From contig JAACFD010000053.1 of NCBI GenBank assembly GCA_009937555.1, positions 1 through 9,866 of the forward strand: a stretch of DNA of 9,866 bases, in the 5' to 3' direction. Every line of letters begins with the position of its first letter. The stretch's first letter is position 1. This stretch comes from Chlamydiales bacterium. Its GTDB lineage: Bacteria; Chlamydiota; Chlamydiia; Chlamydiales; JAACFD01. The notes beneath the pieces were generated by a model. The model had not been told where the DNA came from. It worked only from the letters and a program-made list of their open reading frames with translations, and did not search any database. Of this stretch, positions 6,653-9,866 are shown piece after piece. A program made the position numbers and the translations under genes.

Positions 6653-7387
6653 ATGGATAAAGCAATTATCGTTCAAGCTCGGATGACCTCAACCCGTTTA
6701 CCGGGAAAGGTAATGAAGAAAGTAAAAGGTAAAGCTCTATTAGAGTACCAAATTGAACGCATGCTGTGCTGTAAATCTATCAAGAATGTGATTATAGCCA
6801 CTACAGAAAATGCAGAAGATGATGTTATTGTAGATTTTTGTAGAGATAATGACGTTGCTTATTTTAGAGGCGATGAAAATGATGTGCTTAGCAGGTACTA
6901 TGAAGCTGCTAAAGCATTTAATGTAGATCTAATTTGCCGCAGCACTTCTGACTGTCCGCTGATTGACCCGGCAATAATTGATCGAGTGGTTAATTATTAT
7001 CATGATAATCAACCTGAGTTAGACTATGTAACTTGTACTGGCTATCCGCTTGGTATGAGTGCTGAGGTTTTCTCTTTTAAAATTCTTGAAGAGGCATTTC
7101 AGGAAGCTAAAAAAGATTATGAGAGAGAGCATGTCACACCGTATTTCTACAAAAATCCTTTCAAAAAATTTAAGGTAGGGCGAGTGTATCCAGAAGATAA
7201 TGCACCTAAATACCGTTTGACTGTTGATACTGATGATGACTTAAAGTTAGTAGAAAAAATTTTGGATAATTTATACTCTAAGAAGCCTCTTTTCTCATTA
7301 AAAGATATTAATGAGTTAATGGCTCGCCATCCAGCGTGGTCTAAAATCAACTCTCACATAAGACAAAAAACTCTAGGAGAGACATGA
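6653..7387 (+). CDS. SpsF-like cytidylyltransferase family protein
   Basis: This 244-residue protein matches the SpsF/acylneuraminate-cytidylyltransferase-like family, GT-A-fold nucleotidyltransferases thought to activate a sugar acid with CTP for surface polysaccharide or glycan synthesis. Visible family motifs are the nucleotide-binding loop QARMTSTRLPGKV (8-20), RSTSDCPLIDP (96-106) with its metal-binding Asp, EHVTP (159-163) and RLTVDTDDD (188-196). The length is that of the family's catalytic domain, with no added transferase domain. The ATG at 6653 is preceded by AGG (6647-6649), a modest ribosome-binding site. Its TGA overlaps the next gene's ATG as ATGA, so the two are probably translationally coupled. 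The actual sugar is unknown, and no other glycan genes are in the window to identify it. KdsB, the KDO-activating enzyme, is related but is less likely given these motifs. Confidence 0.88.
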   Translation: MDKAIIVQARMTSTRLPGKVMKKVKGKALLEYQIERMLCCKSIKNVIIATTENAEDDVIVDFCRDNDVAYFRGDENDVLSRYYEAAKAFNVDLICRSTSDCPLIDPAIIDRVVNYYHDNQPELDYVTCTGYPLGMSAEVFSFKILEEAFQEAKKDYEREHVTPYFYKNPFKKFKVGRVYPEDNAPKYRLTVDTDDDLKLVEKILDNLYSKKPLFSLKDINELMARHPAWSKINSHIRQKTLGET

Positions 7388-7848
7388 GTTTAAAAAAAAT
7401 CCTATTTGTATGCTTAGGTAATATTTGTCGATCACCTGCAGCAGAAGGTATACTTAAACATTTAACAAGTAGCTCTAAGAACTATTATGTGGAGAGTAGA
7501 GGAACCTCAGCCTTTCATAAAGGTTCTGCTCCTTCAGAGAATATGCTGAAAGCTTCGGCTAAGCATCACATTACTTTAGATAGTTTTTCTCAAGCATTTG
7601 AAGACGTTGACTATGAAAACTATGATTATATTTTTGCTGCTGATAACTCAGTTTTAGATCATTTAACAAAATCAGAACTAGGTAAAAAGCATATCAGTAA
7701 GATCATGCTATACACCGCTTTCTCAGAAAAATATCATATGCAAGAGATACCTGATCCTTATTATGGAACTGAGCAAGATTATAATGATACTTTTGATATG
7801 CTTTTAGAGGTCGTAAGAGATATCAAGCGAGAGCTTGATACCGCTTAA
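7384..7848 (+). CDS. Low-molecular-weight protein tyrosine phosphatase
   Basis: The 154-residue protein has the usual length of this family. The active-site loop is C10-X5-R16-S17 (CLGNICRS), with Cys10 the nucleophile, and the general acid is Asp124 in DPYY (124-127). Ile14 in the loop is typical of tyrosine phosphatases; arginine phosphatases of the YwlE type carry Thr there, so protein-tyrosine activity is favoured. It has no signal peptide and should be cytoplasmic, though related enzymes in some intracellular pathogens are secreted. The gene starts within the stop of the spsF-like gene, with AGGAG a few bases upstream. In many bacteria LMW-PTPs such as Wzb act with a tyrosine kinase on exopolysaccharide export, which would fit the sugar-activating neighbour, but no kinase gene is present here. 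Confidence 0.95.
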   Translation: MSLKKILFVCLGNICRSPAAEGILKHLTSSSKNYYVESRGTSAFHKGSAPSENMLKASAKHHITLDSFSQAFEDVDYENYDYIFAADNSVLDHLTKSELGKKHISKIMLYTAFSEKYHMQEIPDPYYGTEQDYNDTFDMLLEVVRDIKRELDTA

Positions 7849-7859
7849 CAATTGCCTAT

Positions 7860-9845
7860 TTAAGCTTTATCCCATCTGTCTACATCATCAGATACTATAC
7901 TAGCAGAGTTTGTAAATACCTTTAGCGCTAAAAGTTCAGCAGAGTTGCAAGCCTTTGCTTGATTACTTTTTCTTGCAGAAGAACTTTTCTTTTTGCCTGG
8001 CTTTTTTGAACTTCCCATTACTCTTACTCTCATAGATTCAAGGCGTTTTCTAAACATCATGGACCTTTTTCTATTATCTGATCGACCCATTGAGAATGTT
8101 GGTAGATCTGATGAAGAGTTGTAATTCATCTCGCTAAAAGCCTTTCTCTCTAGTTCTCCAACAGTAGATACAAAGTCTAGAGCTGAAGGTAAAGAAAATG
8201 GGGAGTCTCTAAGTGCTGGAGAAGCAACTCCTGATGGGCTTGGTTTTCTAGCTTTACTAGCTAGTTCTTCTTGACTCTCTTCAACAAAAATGAAGGTATT
8301 GTGCACAACATCTAAAGCTAAGTAATACATTCTCTCATCATCTGTAAGAGTAAAAGTAAATTCACTTTCACCTTCTTGATTGTCTAGCTTATCAAATATG
8401 ATTCTGTGGATTTCACTAAAATAGTTAGTAAAAAACTGTGAAAAGTCTTTTTCATTAGCAGTAGAGTTTGTGCCACTTCTTAGATCACGGTAAAGAGTTT
8501 GGGCTAGCTCCTCAATTGTAGCGGTGCTAAAGTCTATACCATGCCTTTCACATAAAGGTTGTAGAGAAAAAAGATTTTCCATTCTTTTACTTAGCTTGCC
8601 AGACCTAACAAACTTTTCTAATAATCCATCAACAAAGCTTACGCTGCTAGAACGTAAATGATTGATTGCTTGCGTATAGATGTGACTGTCCTGAGAGACT
8701 AGTTCACTGCGACACTTTATTTCTCTAAAAGCAAAACTTTCAGCTGACATTCCTTTTTTTCCATACCATGTCAAACCTTCTTGTGCCATAGGAAGACTTG
8801 AGCGTAGGGGAAGGTTATACTTGCCCTTAGAGTAAGGAGATCTCATTGCTCTTTTAGAGTCATCATGTAGGTAGTACCTTCTAGGAAGAATGAAGTCCTT
8901 AAACTTATCAGCTATAGCATATGCTTGGTTGCCACTTAGAGGAGTTTTAGCTTTAAGGGCTACAAGCTCTGAAATACCATCTTCTTGAACTCTGATAATA
9001 AGTAAGGCTTTACTTTCAGGTTGGTTATATCCAGATTCTGCATCATCATTACAAATCCATACTTTAATATAGCGCGATTTTACTCTTCCGCTATCGCTAA
9101 TTAAAGAAGGGGCGAAGGTATCTGTGAAATAAGAAAGTGATTCTTCTCCATCCATTACATAATCTTCAACCTTTACATCAAGGCAGATATTTCCCATATC
9201 AATAAAAGCGCGGTAGCTAGTGGTTTCGCTTTCTTCAGTTTGATAGGCAAGCATATTTGCCTGCATTCTAGCATCAGTATCATCTGAGATTTTAGTACAC
9301 ATTTGCTCTAGGCGAAGCCATGGGGTAGCTTCAGGAGAAGGTATATCTAGAAACTTTTCTAAGCTTTCATGGTAGGGGGTATTTAAATCTTCACTAGCTT
9401 CACTTATGGTTAAAGAAGAGCTTCTGCATAGAGGTTGAGGAGGGGAGAGCTCATCACAAAAGCGCACTCTTTTCAAAGCCTCTTGCGATGCTCTTTGATC
9501 TATATTCACGCCTGTAGCTAAAGAGCTCAGGCTATCAGAACTATCGGTAGAGGGAATAGCTTGTGTATCATCACTAGATTCTTCAAAACTTCTTTTTACC
9601 TGCTTGCTTTCATGGGTCTCAAAACTTTGTCTTATCTGTTCTACAGCTCTTAGGTTAATCGAAAGCATTAAGCGCCCATCTCTTTCAAAACATCTAAGAG
9701 GTCGGGGGTTTTGCTGAGAGTTCATCTGACCAGCTTGACTCAGAGAAATAAACCTCTTGCTAGCTTGAGTTTGTGGCGTAGGCTGTTGAAAATCAGCAGA
9801 AGAAGAGCTAGCTACATAGTTTGGTAGAATTGGCGTGTAAGACAT
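7860..9845 (-). CDS. Unrecognised 661-residue Ser-rich protein, candidate host-directed effector
   Basis: No family is recognised. The start is ATG at 9845 with AAGG five bases upstream. Residues 1-50 are Ser/Thr/Gln/Pro-rich with almost no charge, resembling type III secretion leaders. Residues 80-200 are disordered and Ser/acidic-rich with Ser-Pro sites and contain KRVRF (125-129), a match to the eukaryotic PP1-docking RVxF motif. Residues 205-530 look globular, with a strand-rich part (210-300) and a mainly helical part (385-490). The tail at 591-626 is strongly basic (NRKR, FRKRL, KKPGKKK), like a nuclear localisation signal or nucleic-acid-binding tail. There is no signal peptide and no transmembrane segment. 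The gene converges on the phosphatase gene across 11 bases without a visible terminator, and its promoter is outside the window. An effector role is inference from composition. Confidence 0.85.
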   Translation of the reverse strand: MSYTPILPNYVASSSSADFQQPTPQTQASKRFISLSQAGQMNSQQNPRPLRCFERDGRLMLSINLRAVEQIRQSFETHESKQVKRSFEESSDDTQAIPSTDSSDSLSSLATGVNIDQRASQEALKRVRFCDELSPPQPLCRSSSLTISEASEDLNTPYHESLEKFLDIPSPEATPWLRLEQMCTKISDDTDARMQANMLAYQTEESETTSYRAFIDMGNICLDVKVEDYVMDGEESLSYFTDTFAPSLISDSGRVKSRYIKVWICNDDAESGYNQPESKALLIIRVQEDGISELVALKAKTPLSGNQAYAIADKFKDFILPRRYYLHDDSKRAMRSPYSKGKYNLPLRSSLPMAQEGLTWYGKKGMSAESFAFREIKCRSELVSQDSHIYTQAINHLRSSSVSFVDGLLEKFVRSGKLSKRMENLFSLQPLCERHGIDFSTATIEELAQTLYRDLRSGTNSTANEKDFSQFFTNYFSEIHRIIFDKLDNQEGESEFTFTLTDDERMYYLALDVVHNTFIFVEESQEELASKARKPSPSGVASPALRDSPFSLPSALDFVSTVGELERKAFSEMNYNSSSDLPTFSMGRSDNRKRSMMFRKRLESMRVRVMGSSKKPGKKKSSSARKSNQAKACNSAELLALKVFTNSASIVSDDVDRWDKA

Positions 9846-9866
9846 AAAAACCTTATAATTAATATT

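Noticed and set aside
7147..7350. 67-codon minus-strand open frame
   Set aside because: It is a short antisense shadow of the spsF-like gene, without start signals.
7849..7859. Shared terminator between the phosphatase gene and the convergent 661-residue gene
   Set aside because: The 11-base gap has no stem or T-run.

Overview
This is an AT-rich bacterial window with dense coding and short Shine-Dalgarno-led genes. It mixes conserved housekeeping-type genes (an ABC-F ATPase, an SpsF-like cytidylyltransferase, a low-molecular-weight tyrosine phosphatase) with large unrecognised proteins that look built for a eukaryotic host: a cysteine-containing leucine-rich-repeat (LRR) solenoid and two Ser/Thr/Pro-rich proteins. 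That mix, together with the YbiT-like ABC-F type, fits an intracellular or amoeba-associated bacterium. I favour an environmental member of the Chlamydiota and keep Legionellales-type gammaproteobacteria as the alternative. This is inference; nothing here (no rRNA, no core marker) settles the taxon.

Layout. (1) Positions 2-1045, plus strand: the 3' part of a very basic unrecognised protein whose start lies left of the window. (2) 1023-2573, minus strand: a 516-residue protein with hydrophobic ends and a Ser/Thr/Pro-rich charged middle; its last codons overlap the end of the first gene tail to tail by 23 bp. (3) 2574-2763: a 190-bp divergent control region with a good plus-strand promoter. (4) 2764-4095, plus: a 443-residue protein that is almost entirely LRRs. 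(5) 4226-5830, plus: the ABC-F ATPase with its own candidate promoter. (6) 5831-6014: a leader with a promoter, a long intrinsic-terminator hairpin and a purine-rich ribosome-binding site that can pair with the hairpin's 3' arm. (7) 6015-7848, plus: a secreted small protein, then spsF-like and LMW-PTP genes joined by an ATGA overlap. (8) 7860-9845, minus: a 661-residue protein with a consensus PP1-docking motif and a nuclear-localisation-like basic tail, meeting the phosphatase gene tail to tail across 11 bp.

The cytidylyltransferase and phosphatase are probably co-translated and may serve surface-sugar metabolism. The two minus-strand proteins and the LRR protein are the effector candidates. 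The most unusual local architecture is the promoter-terminator-RBS leader at 5892-6017. No stretch longer than 300 bases lacks a gene, and I see no tRNA, rRNA, CRISPR array, insertion sequence or attachment site.
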